This document shows positions 43,214 to 55,120 of a stretch of DNA of 64,000 bases, one piece after another; positions within the stretch are counted from its first letter, which is position 1, and each line of letters begins with the position of its first letter. Location: positions 97,294,316 through 97,358,315 of the forward strand of contig CM047810.1 of assembly GCA_026214975.1 (NCBI GenBank). The letters are read 5' to 3'. This DNA comes from Gentiana macrophylla. Its lineage: Eukaryota > Streptophyta > Magnoliopsida > Gentianales > Gentianaceae. Made by a program: the position numbers and the translations under genes. The notes under the pieces were generated by a model. The model did no database searches. It was given only the letters and a program-made list of their open reading frames with translations, and had not been told where the DNA came from.

Positions 43214-45039
43214 TATTGGAAAGGTGTCCTAAACCCAATCGGGTTGGACCGGATCCGACCGGGTCGGGTCATTTACAGTCTGTTTAGTTCATGTAATAAC
43301 TTTATTATGATTAATAAAAGCACTTATGTTATTATATATTGTTTGTCTTCACATTATTTGTTGTATATATATATATAGTAACGTCCCTAGTATCAATCAG
43401 TGATAGAGAAACCATGATAGTGATTATGGTTGATGAGATCTCTAATCACTATAACAAGGTTGGTACTTAAATGTCTCTAGTCTTATATATTATCAAATGG
43501 GACATTGATAGTATAATCAGACAAGCACGTATAGGATGTCTTCTATCTTTTAGAAGATAGGGATAGATCTCGTCTATCGAAGTGTAGGGACACTTGGGTG
43601 TATGCGTGGGCGTGTATTAGAGAATGCGTCGTTAGGCCGACTCACTTACATTAAGTGTCACACTATGTGGCGGTTGTGTAATTATCCTTTTGACCGGAGT
43701 CTTCATGGCATCACGGTGTAGATTGTCATGCTTTGACACTATTGAGATTTATCCTAACCACGGGGCGATCATGCGGTAGTGATTGGGTATGATATTGAAG
43801 CATGCGGAGTATACATGATTGGTCATCCGGGAATCGCGTATCCTATGATTGGGATCGAATATCCGAAATGGCCTTCTTATAAGGAATGTCTAGCTCTCGA
43901 GAATCTTTGCAAAGTGGGAGTAAATGTGTTATTCCGAGAGAGCATGATATCCAGATTATAAGATACGATCGTTAATGTATTGACACTCGAGATACGATCG
44001 TATGGATATTATTACAGCGATAGGATTGTAAGTTACACGGTAACTGCTTCACATGAAAGGTAGTAGTCATTGCTTTTGACTCTTCCGATGATTAGAAGTC
44101 ACGCGGTGTGTTGCTGCACGCTATCCTCGTAATCGTTAGGCATGAAGGGTATTTTAGTAATTTGCACTTTGTGTCTACGGCCAACATATTCGGAAGCCTA
44201 TCGGGTCACACACATATGAACATCGAGTCGGATTAAAATGCGGTTATAGTTGATAACCAAATAATGAAAGTTTATCTCTAGACTATAAAGGTTATAGTAG
44301 TAAATTAATATGGTGGTATTTATTTATTATGAATAAATAAAATACAAGATATTAATTATATATAAATTATTTTAATTAAAGAATATTCCGGAAGTCAATC
44401 TTTTGGGATATGGGGCGCCACTTTTGTTGTGTATAAGATACACTTGGATTGTGCATTTTAATTAATAAGATTGCCATAATATTAATATAAGATATTAATT
44501 GATTTTGGAAAAATAGATTTATGGTAATAAGATAATTATAATCAATATAAGATATTGGCAAAATAAATTATAATTAAAGAGATAAATCAATCTAGAAGAT
44601 TTTTTTTATTTTATTGGAAAAATGTTTTCTTCTCCAACACACTATTGGGGTGCCACTTATCACTATAAATAAGAGGTGGGTGTCAAGCTCTTTTGTACAA
44701 CACAATTGCAAGAGCTCATAGTTCTTGTGTAAAATAGAGAGCTATCCATAGTGAGTTTGTGAGGGAAGAAAAGGTCCGGTCTAGCAGCCGGAGTTTTTCC
44801 GATAGTAATCCAAGGAGGATTCCGGCAAGGGGTTCGTGTGGATTAGCGATAGAGGCCGGACGCGTGGACGGCTTGCGCATTGAACTACTCTCCGTTGGCG
44901 GTCAAAGCGACGATCTTATAGATCATCTGAGGTATAACCGTCAAACTACTTAACGTGTTTATTGCATTAAATGAAGAACGATCTAGAAAAGGAAATCAAA
45001 TTTTAAATTCCGCTGTGTTAAACTAGTGATTTCCAAACT
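43214..45039 (+). repeat. Element F 5' LTR
   Basis: 1,826 bp. Starts TATTGGAAAGGTGTCC (a decayed TGTTGGAA start) and ends one base before the PBS. TATAAATA at 44664-44671. Same family as 27583-29502. Confidence 0.9.
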
Positions 45040-45040
45040 G

Positions 45041-45051
45041 TGGTATCAGAG
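45041..45051 (+). other. Element F primer binding site, tRNA-iMet
   Basis: TGGTATCAGAG, as in element C. Confidence 0.9.
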
Positions 45052-47001
45052 ACACACTTCGAGCTTAAGAAATAAACATAATTTAAATGCGTAGTATTTA
45101 ATCAATAGATGCAAGATTTAAATCACGAAACATTGAAACAAAAAAATAGGGTTTATGGGGGCTCGGCTCGGCCGGCGCGCGCCCCCTCCTCTCTGATGGC
45201 GGCGGTGGCCCTAGGGTGCCGTCTGTCATTTAATCCTCTTCCAATGGGGGAGATCGACCCCTTTCGTTTTGTGATATTTATTGTGCATAGATATATCATT
45301 TGTTTAGTTGTGTCATATGGCCAACCAATGGTTCAAATAGTTTGGACCATTGAGAAACCATATGGCATATTGGCCTTTCCAAATCTTGATTTGGAATAGG
45401 TCTAGGCCCTATTAGAATATTTGATTTGGAATAGGCCTAGGCCTAGGCCACTACCAAAATTTTGATTTCGGAAAGTGGCCAGGCCTAAACCAAAATTATT
45501 TGCCCTTTCCAAATATTTGATTTGGAGTAGGCCTAGGCCCTTTTCAAAATATTTGATTTGTAAAGGCTGGGCTGACCACTTCCAAAATTTTGATTTTGGA
45601 AAGTGGCGAACTGAACTAAAATAATTTGGCCTTTCCAAATATTTGATTTGATATAGGCTGAGTCATTTTCAAATATTTGATTTATAAAGGCTGGCTCAAG
45701 TAGCACTCCAAAATTTGATTTTGGAAAGTGGCTGAAGCCTAAGCTAAATTTAGTTTTGGAAACGAAACAAATAGGAGACTTTATAATTTTAATTTTATTT
45801 TGAATAGTTCAAATTTAATTGAAATTAAAATCGATTTAAAATTAAATGTTAATTTTAATTTTCGATTAAGTCATATATTATTTAAAAGTTATTTAATTAT
45901 TTGACGTGATAAAATAAAGACGCATGAGTAGTTAAAATTAGAATTTAATCTTTTTCATAAGATAAAATTGTATGGATTAGATGTGTAGATATAATGTGAT
46001 TATATGGACCCCGATTGATCATGGACTCGACCAATAGGATAGATGAGAATGTTTTCTTTATGTTGGTTTCTGAAAAATTGTCCTAGGCCGTTATGAAGAA
46101 CGTGACCTAGTTTACTTTTTGCATTTATCCCATTCTCGTTAGCTCCCCCCCGTGTACGGCGGGTGTAATTATTAGATAAATTATAATGTAACAAGAATGG
46201 AGCAAGAAGTTGAAGACCAAGGAGAGATAAAGAACCCATTGGCGTACATCAATAAAGATCCTATTGGCGGTTGCAGATACCCTTAGTTTGTGACCCGCGG
46301 TTTCGTCAGTTTGTATTCGAAACCGCACCTAGGAAAAGTCCATGATCATACCGGTTATTTTATGCACGGAATGTTGTGTATGTTTTACTTTATATGTCGT
46401 AGTAATATGCACATAGTAGATGAGACCATAATTAAACCAAAATTAATTAAGTGAATTAATTTAAAATTATTCCCACGCCAAAAATCGAGCCAAAATTGTC
46501 TCCCAATATTATAATGACGGTGAAGAGCCCTTGTTCGGATCCAACTGATCGGCCCTCGTCGGGAGTTGACCTACCACGGGTATATCGTTATTATTGAGAT
46601 ATGATCGTTATGAGATCTCATGAATATTGGGTTACGACTCAACTAGAATCTTGCGGTGATTGGCCTCGTCAGGACCGGGCCGTCGATTTTAGAGACAAGG
46701 GGTTGACTATCACATAGAGATGTGAAACGTCAAAGAGATGACTAGTCGACCACCGGGAGTCGCATGCGATGCGATCGGATGGTAAAAGTACCTACACGTC
46801 GAAATTATCTCGGTTGATCGGCCTCGCCGGGAATCGAGGTAACTAGATGCGATCCCGACCACTAAAGAATTAATTAAATTCTTGAAAGCCAATAGGGAAT
46901 AGTTGGCTAGTGGGAGTAAAACCTTATAAAATTTTAAGTGCAAATTTAGGGTTTTATACATGAGCTTTTACTTATTCTATCTTTATTTATTGTTGTAGAA
47001 A
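45052..47001 (+). other. Element F structured leader
   Basis: No supported gene. It parallels C's leader: a GC-rich patch (GGCTCGGCCGGCGCGCGCCC, about 45161), a covarying hairpin (45311-45367), about nine stem-loops based on TTTCCAAATATTTGATTTGG (45375-45740), a conserved segment with GAAACCGCACCTAGGAAAAG (46316), and three GGCC(C)TCG(T/C)C motifs (46552, 46661, 46823). The 96-aa ORF at 45109-45399 overlaps the structures and is probably not translated. Confidence 0.65.
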
Positions 47002-47850
47002 ATGTCAAACAAATTGAACCTTCGTTTATCATCGAAAACAAGCTTGACGAAACTAATTTTCTCGATTGAAATGAACCTCAAAATCGTTTTGAGGCACGAG
47101 AAGATTGGCTATGTCTTGGACAAGGCCCTACCGAAAAAGCCACCGAGGGGCTCGGCCGCAGATGTTGTCGAGAAGTACAACAAGCAATCGCTTCTTCAAA
47201 GATCGATGCTACATGTATCATGCTTGCTTCTATGACACTGAATCGCGAAGCTTGACATGAGTCTATGGACGCCTACTCTATCATGGTCCACCTAAAGGAA
47301 CTCTATGCTTCACGCCTCGCCTTCGAGAGGTACGAGGTCTCGAAGGCCTGTTTAGTTGTAAGATGGCATCTGGGATCGCTTTGTGGGGTCACACGTGCTT
47401 AAAATGATCTCGTATATAGAGAGGCTTGGGAAGTCGGGCCACAAGTTGGAACGAGTTGAGTATTGACTTGATTCTGCAATCTCTACCTGATTCATTCTCG
47501 CAGTTCGTGATGAACTACCACATGAACAAGATAGATTGCTATATTGCGGAGTTATTGAACATGTTGAAGACTGCTGAGGGCACTGTGGGGAAGGGAAAGC
47601 AAGTGTTGCTGGTCACTTCAAGCAAGGGCAAGGAAAAAGCCTAGAAAAAGTCCAAGAAAGCGAAGGCTGCACCTAAGCCAACACCTAAGATAGCGAAAGA
47701 CAAATACAAGGATGCGGTGAGACCAGACATTGGAGGAGAAACTGCAAGGGCTTTTTGAGTACCAAGAAGAAGCATTCTGATGCTTCGACTTCAGGTATAT
47801 TTATGATTGAGATCAACATTACTTCTTCTAAGTCTAACCACCTGGGTATT
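47002..47850 (+). pseudogene. Element F gag (broken)
   Basis: Copia gag. The start MSNKLNLRLSSKT is just after GTTGTAGAAA. MNLKIVLRHEKIGYVLDKAL and the PP..A tail match the UBN2-type gag. A frameshift near 47230 leads to pieces, with SIDLILQSLPDSFSQFVMNY and LLNMLKTAEGTV at 47426-47644. A zinc knuckle is readable only out of frame near 47710-47750 (HWRRNC). Three or more frameshifts. Confidence 0.85.
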
Positions 47851-49231
47851 AGATCTTCGGTTGTGGTTCTCATATTTGTCTGAATATGCAGGCACTAAGA
47901 AGAGCTAGAGATCTCAAGAAAGGAGAGGTGGACCTCACGCGTTGGAAATGGAGCAAGTGTTGCTGCACTAGCCGTAAGAGTTTATTTTCTTTCATTGCCA
48001 AGTGGGCTAGTACTAGAACTCAATAACTGTTATTTTGTTCCTGCTCTTACAAAGAGCATTATTTCCATTTCCGCATTAGATGTTGATGGTTTTTCATTTA
48101 CGTTTGAGAATAAATGTTGTTCTTTTTCACGTGATGGAATCTTTTATGGTACTGGCATACTTAGCAATGGTCTCTACATATTAGATATGAATGTTGACGT
48201 ACTTAATATAAATAACAAGAAAGCCAAAACAAATGACTTGAATGAATCCTACTTATGGCATTGTAGACTTGGCCATATAAATAAGAATCGCATTTCCAAT
48301 CTCCATAAAGATGGAATGTTGGATCAATTCGATTACGAATCGTTTGATACATGCGAAGCTTGTTTACTTGGATAGATGACAAAGTCACCTTTTAGTGGCA
48401 AAGGGATAAGATCCAATGAATTGCTCGAGCTCATACATACTGATGTATGTGGCCCAATGTCAATTCAAGCCAAATGAGGATACTCTTATTTTATCACTTT
48501 CACTGATGACCATTCTCGTTATGGTTATATATATTTAATGAAGTATAAGTCTGAAACCTTTGAAAATTTCAAGGAATTCAGAAGTGAAGTGGAGAAACAA
48601 CTAGGTAAAGAAATCAAAACACTTCGATCCGCTCGAGGTGGAGAATACCTAGATGGAGAGTTTTAAGACTATTTGAAGGAGAATGGGATTCTTCCTGAAT
48701 ACCCCTCCAGGGACGCCTCAAATGAATGGCATATCTGAGAGGAGGAATCGTACTTTGTTAGACATGGTACGATCCATGATGAGCTATATCGCTTCTTCCA
48801 AAATCGTTTTGGGGTATGCCTCAGAAACCGCATCCTATACACTGAACCGAGTTCCATCAAAGACGGTTGAATCCACACCATACGAGGTATGGCATAAGAG
48901 GAAACCGAGTCTAGCCTATCTTAAACCTTGGGGTTGTCCGACTTACGTGAAGAGGATGATGCCCGACAAATTAGAAGCTAGATCTGACAAATGTCTATTT
49001 GTGGGTTATCCTAGAGAAACTAGAGGATACCAATTTTACCATCCTGAGGAACAAAAGGTGTTTGTTGCCAGGACTGGCCACTTTCTGGAAAAAGAGTTTA
49101 TTCTGGATAGGGTCAGTGGGAGTAAGATTGATCTTGAAAAAATTCGAGAACCACTTACGGATAACGGTCCGTTGATGGAAGTAGAGGAGACACCACATAC
49201 AAATATGGCGCCACCCTCACCGTGAGACACA
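47851..49231 (+). pseudogene. Element F protease and integrase (broken)
   Basis: The protease active site near 47850-47880 is damaged (expected LDTGCGSH; bases read ATCTTCGGTTGTGGTTC). LNNCYFVPALTKSIISIS precedes GAG-pre-integrase (LWHCRLGHINKNRISNL with HH, then CEACLLG with CC). Integrase core: LIHTDVCGPM (Asp). The second site reads RSARGGEY instead of the usual RSDRGGEY, so this catalytic Asp is Ala here. NGISERRNRTLLDMVRSMM carries the Glu. CLFVGYPRETRGYQFYHPEE and VSGSKIDLEKIREPL end the domain. Stops at 48373, 48474, 48664 and 49223. Confidence 0.9.
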
Positions 49232-49236
49232 CTAGC

Positions 49237-50967
49237 TGAAGGATGCAGGTTCTTAGATCTAAACGAGTTAGATCTACGCGCGCGTGAGACGGATCACGAT
49301 TTACATATCATAAAACATAGTTAAAGGACTTAAAACTACAAGGGGTTAAAATCAAGTTACCAACATTAGGAAGAGAAGCCAAGATCTTCCGATGTGTTCT
49401 CCAAACGGCGGTTGGTGGACACCCTTCTTGATACACGAGCCTCCTTGATATGCAAACTTGAAAAAATCCCAAGATTTTTCCAACTCAAACCCTAAGAATA
49501 GAGGCCAAAATTTTCGCCAATTTCTCTCGGTGAATAGTGACGTGAATAGTACCTTTTCATTAGACTTGGGAAAACTCTCTTTATATAGGAGAGTAATCAA
49601 TGTCTTCCAAGGATTAAATAATTATGTGATAATTATCACATTAATCATTTTCCAAATAAAAGATAAATAAAATGATTATCCCAAACAAATTAAGATAAAT
49701 CAAGTTATTATCTAATATTCCATGAATTATCATTTAACAAATAAAAGATAAATCACATGTTAAATAATTATCCAAGAAAACTAATTTCTCTCTAATTATT
49801 AGGACATTAATGGCGCCACATATTGGGTCAAAAAGCCCACATAAAATGTCTTTTATGTGTATTATATTATTTAGCCCAACTAAATAATATCCATGCATAT
49901 CAATTAATTAGCCCAGCCAATTAATTATCACTGAGGCCCAAATAACAAGATTATTAGTCCGAATTACAGAAGCCACACCGGGACCATGGACCTATAACCA
50001 GTAGCTCCAATAATTAATTATTCATCGAATGAATAAGTACATTAATTATTAATTCCGGGATTACGCCACCATAAACCCGGCCAATTCTACCGATCATAGA
50101 TGTATACTTATACTCAACCCATAGAGTGAATAAGCGTCCATTGATATAATCACTACATACGGATTAACCCTCCATAGACTGTCCATTCTGAGTGGGAAGT
50201 CTCCGTGAACCCGAACTCGAAATATCTTATCCTTATTTACCATCAACCCCCTAGTGATCAATTAGTTCACATATCTGACTAGTAGCTAATTAGTCTAAAT
50301 ATGAACTCGGCCGATCGATCACTTTCTTAGGGCTAACAAATAAGGGGATTGTCTCTCTACTTCCCGCAGGAAGGAATGGATTCCATGTCTGTGAAAATCA
50401 GAACTACTCACTCATCTGGAGATAGTGCCAATGAGAAGTGTCTTGGAACACATTATTTAAGTGAACCGTAACTAACACATCAAACACTACCCCGGGACAA
50501 GCAGCACCCTGTGATCACCTCAGGATTAAGGTTGATCCATATATGATCATCTATTGATTTAATAAGATTCCTCGATTACGGAATTATACCGAGAAATTCA
50601 GATTAAATCGGTCCAGTCCTATATGAATGCCATCATATATAAATGCCCCATGTAGTACCTCTCTACCGACAAATCCGGATAAGACTATCACACCCTAAGG
50701 TGTTCTGGGCGCATTATTGGTGTTTTAATCAAGAGACCCTAAACTCTGATTAAGTTCACCACGGACTAACAGTTTAAGTATATCACCACTAACTCAATCC
50801 TCACGTGTTATCCATACACTGAGTTAAGTGGTTACATACAGATATACTTAGGGTTTGCAGCAGTGTATTACTTTACAAGCACAAAGCAAGTAATAAGGTG
50901 AGATAAATTCTGTCATTCATTATTAAAAACAATTACACAAATTGTCTTTCGGGCACTACACCTAACA
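49237..50967 (-). repeat. Element E 3' LTR
   Basis: 1,731 bp. On the minus strand it begins TGTTAGGTGTAGTGCCC (50967) and ends CCTGCATCCTTCA (49237). Minus-strand TATA (TATATAAAG) at 49579-49587. Confidence 0.93.
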
Positions 50968-50980
50968 ATCTCCCACTTGC
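50968..50980 (-). other. Element E polypurine tract
   Basis: Minus strand GCAAGTGGGAGAT directly before the 3' LTR. A second copy (GCAAGTGGGAGAGTGTT) lies about 80 bases upstream at about 51043-51059. Confidence 0.85.
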
Positions 50981-52908
50981 ACGAAATGACAAGTAACGAT
51001 TGTTTTTAGAGCACACCCTTTCTCATCTTATTCACAACACTCTCCCACTTGCTCTAAAAGCATATGAGACATATCCATCAATGCCGTACCCACCAAGCAC
51101 TCGACTTGGTACAATGATTAGTTAGGTTGTCGACTCGAGACGATCTTTAGGATTGAAACGTTGCGGTCCTTCCACTCGGTAGCGGTACTCTCTCTCATAT
51201 GCTTTTGACTTCTGTGGTGATCGAGAAGATCCTTCTAAGCTATCTCTTCATCACTGTTTTCACAATGAAGTGATATCGGCTTATCGGACACCGGAATTAT
51301 TCCCGCACCAAAAGAAAATTCTAAGTACTATGAGTAAACACTGAGCCGAGATCAACTTAATGATCATCCTCAATCGACTACAAGTCGAGAATCGGTGTAG
51401 TCAACCATATTCAAGTTTGCACTGAATATACAAGCATATGATTCCTCGTTATCTAAAGATACTTGAGGACGTACTAAACCGCTACTTATTGCTCGAATCC
51501 AAGATTCGATTACTATTGACTTGTGATAACCTGACTTGCCATTATCCAAGAGACTCTATCCCATTTTCTCTTTATCCGAAGATTTAGAGAATCATTCCTG
51601 AGAGTTTGGGTAGGACCACTCTCGATGAATGTTGCATACATATATGCATGATCATCTTATTCACTAAGATATGTGGGATAGCCAATGTCTCATTCTTGTG
51701 AATTTGACCGAATCAAATTCTTAGAATATAGTCCAATTCTCTCATCCAGAGAATCTTGGCGTGTCAGTTTCCGACTTCAGTTAGCACACACATGTTGTTT
51801 CCAACCGTTTCAGTGTTATCATTCATGAACACTAATACTACTACTTTACCAATATTGATATCCAGTCTATGAAAGACTTATCAATATTCTGGTCAAGTCC
51901 ACATATTTTAAAACATGTGAATTTAAATGACCGAGAGGTTCTCTTAAATCCACAAAGGATATAAGCCCCGGCAGTCATCCTGCCATTTGTTCAAACCAAG
52001 ACCCTTCTGTTCCGAATGAATTCAGACTCCGTTTTTTCGGCAAGAAAGTCTCAGGGAATCACCCCTATTTTCTTCTTTCCAACGAAATCTTGCAAGACTG
52101 AGTGGTGAGAGAGTTCAAGGTCTGGTTAACTCTCTACTTGTCAGGGAATCACCCCTATACCACTTAGCTTTGTATACCAAAAGTTTAAACTTTCCTATTC
52201 TTTCGACTTTTTCCGTGTAGATCCAATTGCTCCCACTGGGGCTGAGACACTCGGTGGTTCTACAAGAGGTGAAACGAACCCTGGAGTATCAAAACTCCAT
52301 TCATAGGGTTAAGGCTTTCAAACCAACCTCTATGATCGTAATCCTCTACACATTCACTAAGAGCCATAGGTTATCAATCACCCTAGCAGACTATAAAGTC
52401 CACAAAAAACACAAAACCACAATGGGTCAACGGTTAAACAATACTCCCACTGTGTTTTGGGTGGATTGATATTCCGATCTAGTAGTATTTATGAGTGTAA
52501 TCACCAACAACTAATGTTGGACGTGGTCTGATTAAATCAGATAGTAACTACCTTTGGGTAACCGTACTCCAAGGTTTAAGGCTGTTTCTTATAGATTCTA
52601 TCAGAAGGCTTGTGACAGTTCAACCGTCACTTTTTGATCTCAAGAATCTTATAATCAACCTTCACTCGTTCATTAAGATATTTGACGAACAAATCACTAT
52701 CTCGAACGTATCATAAAATCTCGATCCTACCTTCAAGCATTAAATGCTAAATGCCTACATTTATGGAAGTGGTGTGAACCGGATTCACTCATTATCCATA
52801 AATTCACTGGCATCTTCTAGGTAGACTTCTCGGTTTACATAATAATGTTAACCGTTATTTTGCAACGAATTATCTTAATCGAGTTTAGCAGTGTATTGTA
52901 GTACATCA
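50981..52908 (-). other. Element E body, 3' part: no gene seen
   Basis: About 1.9 kb without coding signatures on either strand. The only open frame of note (52227-52469, plus) has no recognisable motif. CTCAGGGAATCACCCCTAT occurs twice (about 52052 and 52142). Several CTCCCACT runs resemble PPT fragments. Confidence 0.6.
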
Positions 52909-52913
52909 ATAAC

Positions 52914-53264
52914 TGAAGAGAGTTTGAGAATGTGTTAACACAAGAGTAAACTTCAACTTAGTTTATTCATTGATATGAAAGGTATATAAATAGATACAAT
53001 TGAGAGAGAGACTAGCTAGCTAGCTTGGGCGGCCACTTGAGTATGTAGATGTGGGCGGCAAGCATGCAAAAAGTAAAAGTAAAAGCTATGTCTATGACAT
53101 AAAGTAAACTAGAGTTTGACATATTAATTGTTTATATGTATCACAATTAATATGTCTTTTACAAATAAATAAAGTGTACAAATAATATAATACACGAAAT
53201 TATAGATGCTGAACATGTCCTCAGCAGAGGCATAAGAGCACCCTGCTGAGGTAATATTTCCACA
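52914..53264 (-). repeat. Element H 3' LTR
   Basis: 351 bp. Minus strand starts TGTGGAAATATTACC and ends CTCTCTTCA. Preceded on the minus strand by the PPT CTTTGAGGGG (53265-53276). Confidence 0.95.
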
Positions 53265-53900
53265 CCCCTCAAAGCAATGTCAGATATGTTAATGCAGCCA
53301 AGTTTGCTACTTAGTCTGCTGAACATAAGAGGTGGAATAGCCTTGGTAAGGATATCAGCATTCTGATCTGCTGAGGGAACATACTGGAGTTGAATAATCT
53401 TGGCATCAATCTTCTCCTTCAAAAAATGTCTGTCAATGTCCACATGTTTGGTTTTGTCATGATGGACTGGATCCTCTGCCATGCATAGTGCTGAGTTATT
53501 ATCACAGCAGAGTGTGATAGGTTCTTTGAAGAGGTTTCTTCAAGTTCGATGAAGTACTCTTTTGAGCCAAAGAGCTTCACAAATGCCTAAGACAAGTGCT
53601 CGAGTTCGACCAAGACCTTTGCTTCTGAACACTGATGGGTTGTTTCTTGCTCCTCCAAGTAACAAGATTGCCCCATACATAGAACAGTGCTTTGTGGTCG
53701 ACCTTCTATCTATGTGGCATCCAAATAATCGACATCGGTGTAGACCTTGATGGATCTATCAGCAGACTTGGTGAAGTGTAACCCTTGGCCGTGAGTGGAC
53801 TTTAAATACCTCAAGATCCTATTCACGACATCCCAATGTTGCTCAAGAGGCGTGCATGAACCGACTAACCAGGATGACACCATATGCAATATCAGTCTTG
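53265..53900 (-). pseudogene. Element H RNase H (broken)
   Basis: The minus-strand frame 53159-53482 reads HHDKTKHVDIDRHFLKEKID, QYVPSADQNADILTKAIPP and FSRLSSKLGCINI, the C-terminal signature of copia RNase H, ending near the PPT. Upstream, IKVYTD and RYLKSTPG-like pieces appear in other frames near 53740-53800. The segment that should encode the catalytic ARSSAEAEYRA region (about 53590-53660) is scrambled at its CAG/CTG-rich codons. Confidence 0.85.
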
Positions 53901-55120
53901 TATGGGAGAGGTAGATGAGTTTCCTACAAGTCTTTGATATTGTTCTTTCCTGACAAAGATGTCACCATGTAGCGGGTATGACCTGGGTCTACGGGGATAT
54001 AGCGAGTTTGCACCCCAAATGCCGCTTTCCTTCAAAGAGATCCAAAGACATATTTCCTTTGGGAGGCAAATGCCTTTCTTTGTTTCTTGCTACTTCCATG
54101 CCAAGAAAATATTTGAGAAAACCCAAGTCCTTCACTTGAAACACCTTTGCCAAGCTAGCGTCTTCAAATGTTGGATCTCGGTAGAGTCATCTCCAGTGAG
54201 GATGATATCATCCACATAGACAATAATAATAGACCTCTTACGGTTGGTTGTCTTGATGAACATAGTGTGATCAATTGCATTGGTGATATCCAGCAGCTTT
54301 GACCACGCTTGTTAATTTTCCAAACCATGCCCTTGGTGATTGCTTCAGGCCATATAGAGATTTCCTCAGTTTGCACACCTTGCCTTGAGTATGAGGATTG
54401 ATAAAACCAGGAGGTACATTCATATAAACCTCCTCAAATGAGGTCCCCATTTAGAAAAGCATTTTTGATGTCCAATTGGTGAAGAGGCCACTGCTTGGAC
54501 AAATAGAGAGATCGAACCCTGACAGCGGTGTTGAGTTTTGCCACTTTGGTGCAAAAGTTTCCTTATAGTCAATGCCATAAGTTTGAGTGAATCCCACAGC
54601 TACCAATCGGCTTTGTACTTGTCAATAGTGCCATCAAGATTGTATTTTATAGTGAATAACCATCTGTGAATCGATCGTCTTCTTGCCCCGTGGGAGAGGT
54701 GTCAAATCCCAAGTATGATTATCCGTAAGTCTTTGTCATCTCTGTTTTAACAAAGACCTTCCATTTATCATTTTGAAGGGCCTCACGAATATTTTTAGGA
54801 ATAGAGTGAGAGTCCAGTCCTGTGAAAACATGGCAAAGCGGGAGATAACTTATCATAAGATAAATAAGAATGAATAGAATGATCGATTGCACGATCTCTT
54901 TCCCTTCCTAAGAGCAATAGGCCTATCATCAATCAATGTCGAGGATCTTTGAGGATTGCCTTTGAGTGTTATTAGGCTCGGGATCGCGGCTCTGGGTCGA
55001 TGAACTCTTGTTCGGGAGGTTCTTTGAGGAGTATTAGGTTGTAGAGAGTCGGTAGAGGTACCAAGTTCGATCTGCCGAGGATCGATGGTTTCTTTGAGGT
55101 TTAAGAGGTTCTTGAGGAAG
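53901..55120 (-). pseudogene. Element H reverse transcriptase (broken)
   Basis: On the minus strand IVYVDDIILTGDDSTEI gives the active site (YVDD at 54207-54218). LAKVFQVKDLGFLKYFLG follows to its left and GMEVARNKEGI near 54060. Upstream pieces around 54400-54800 include [20 protein letters not shown]. Multiple frameshifts. The longest open pieces are 60-90 aa. Confidence 0.85.

Noticed and set aside
45109..45399. 96-aa ORF in the F leader
   Set aside because: Overlaps the conserved hairpin and stem-loop array. C has no matching protein frame.
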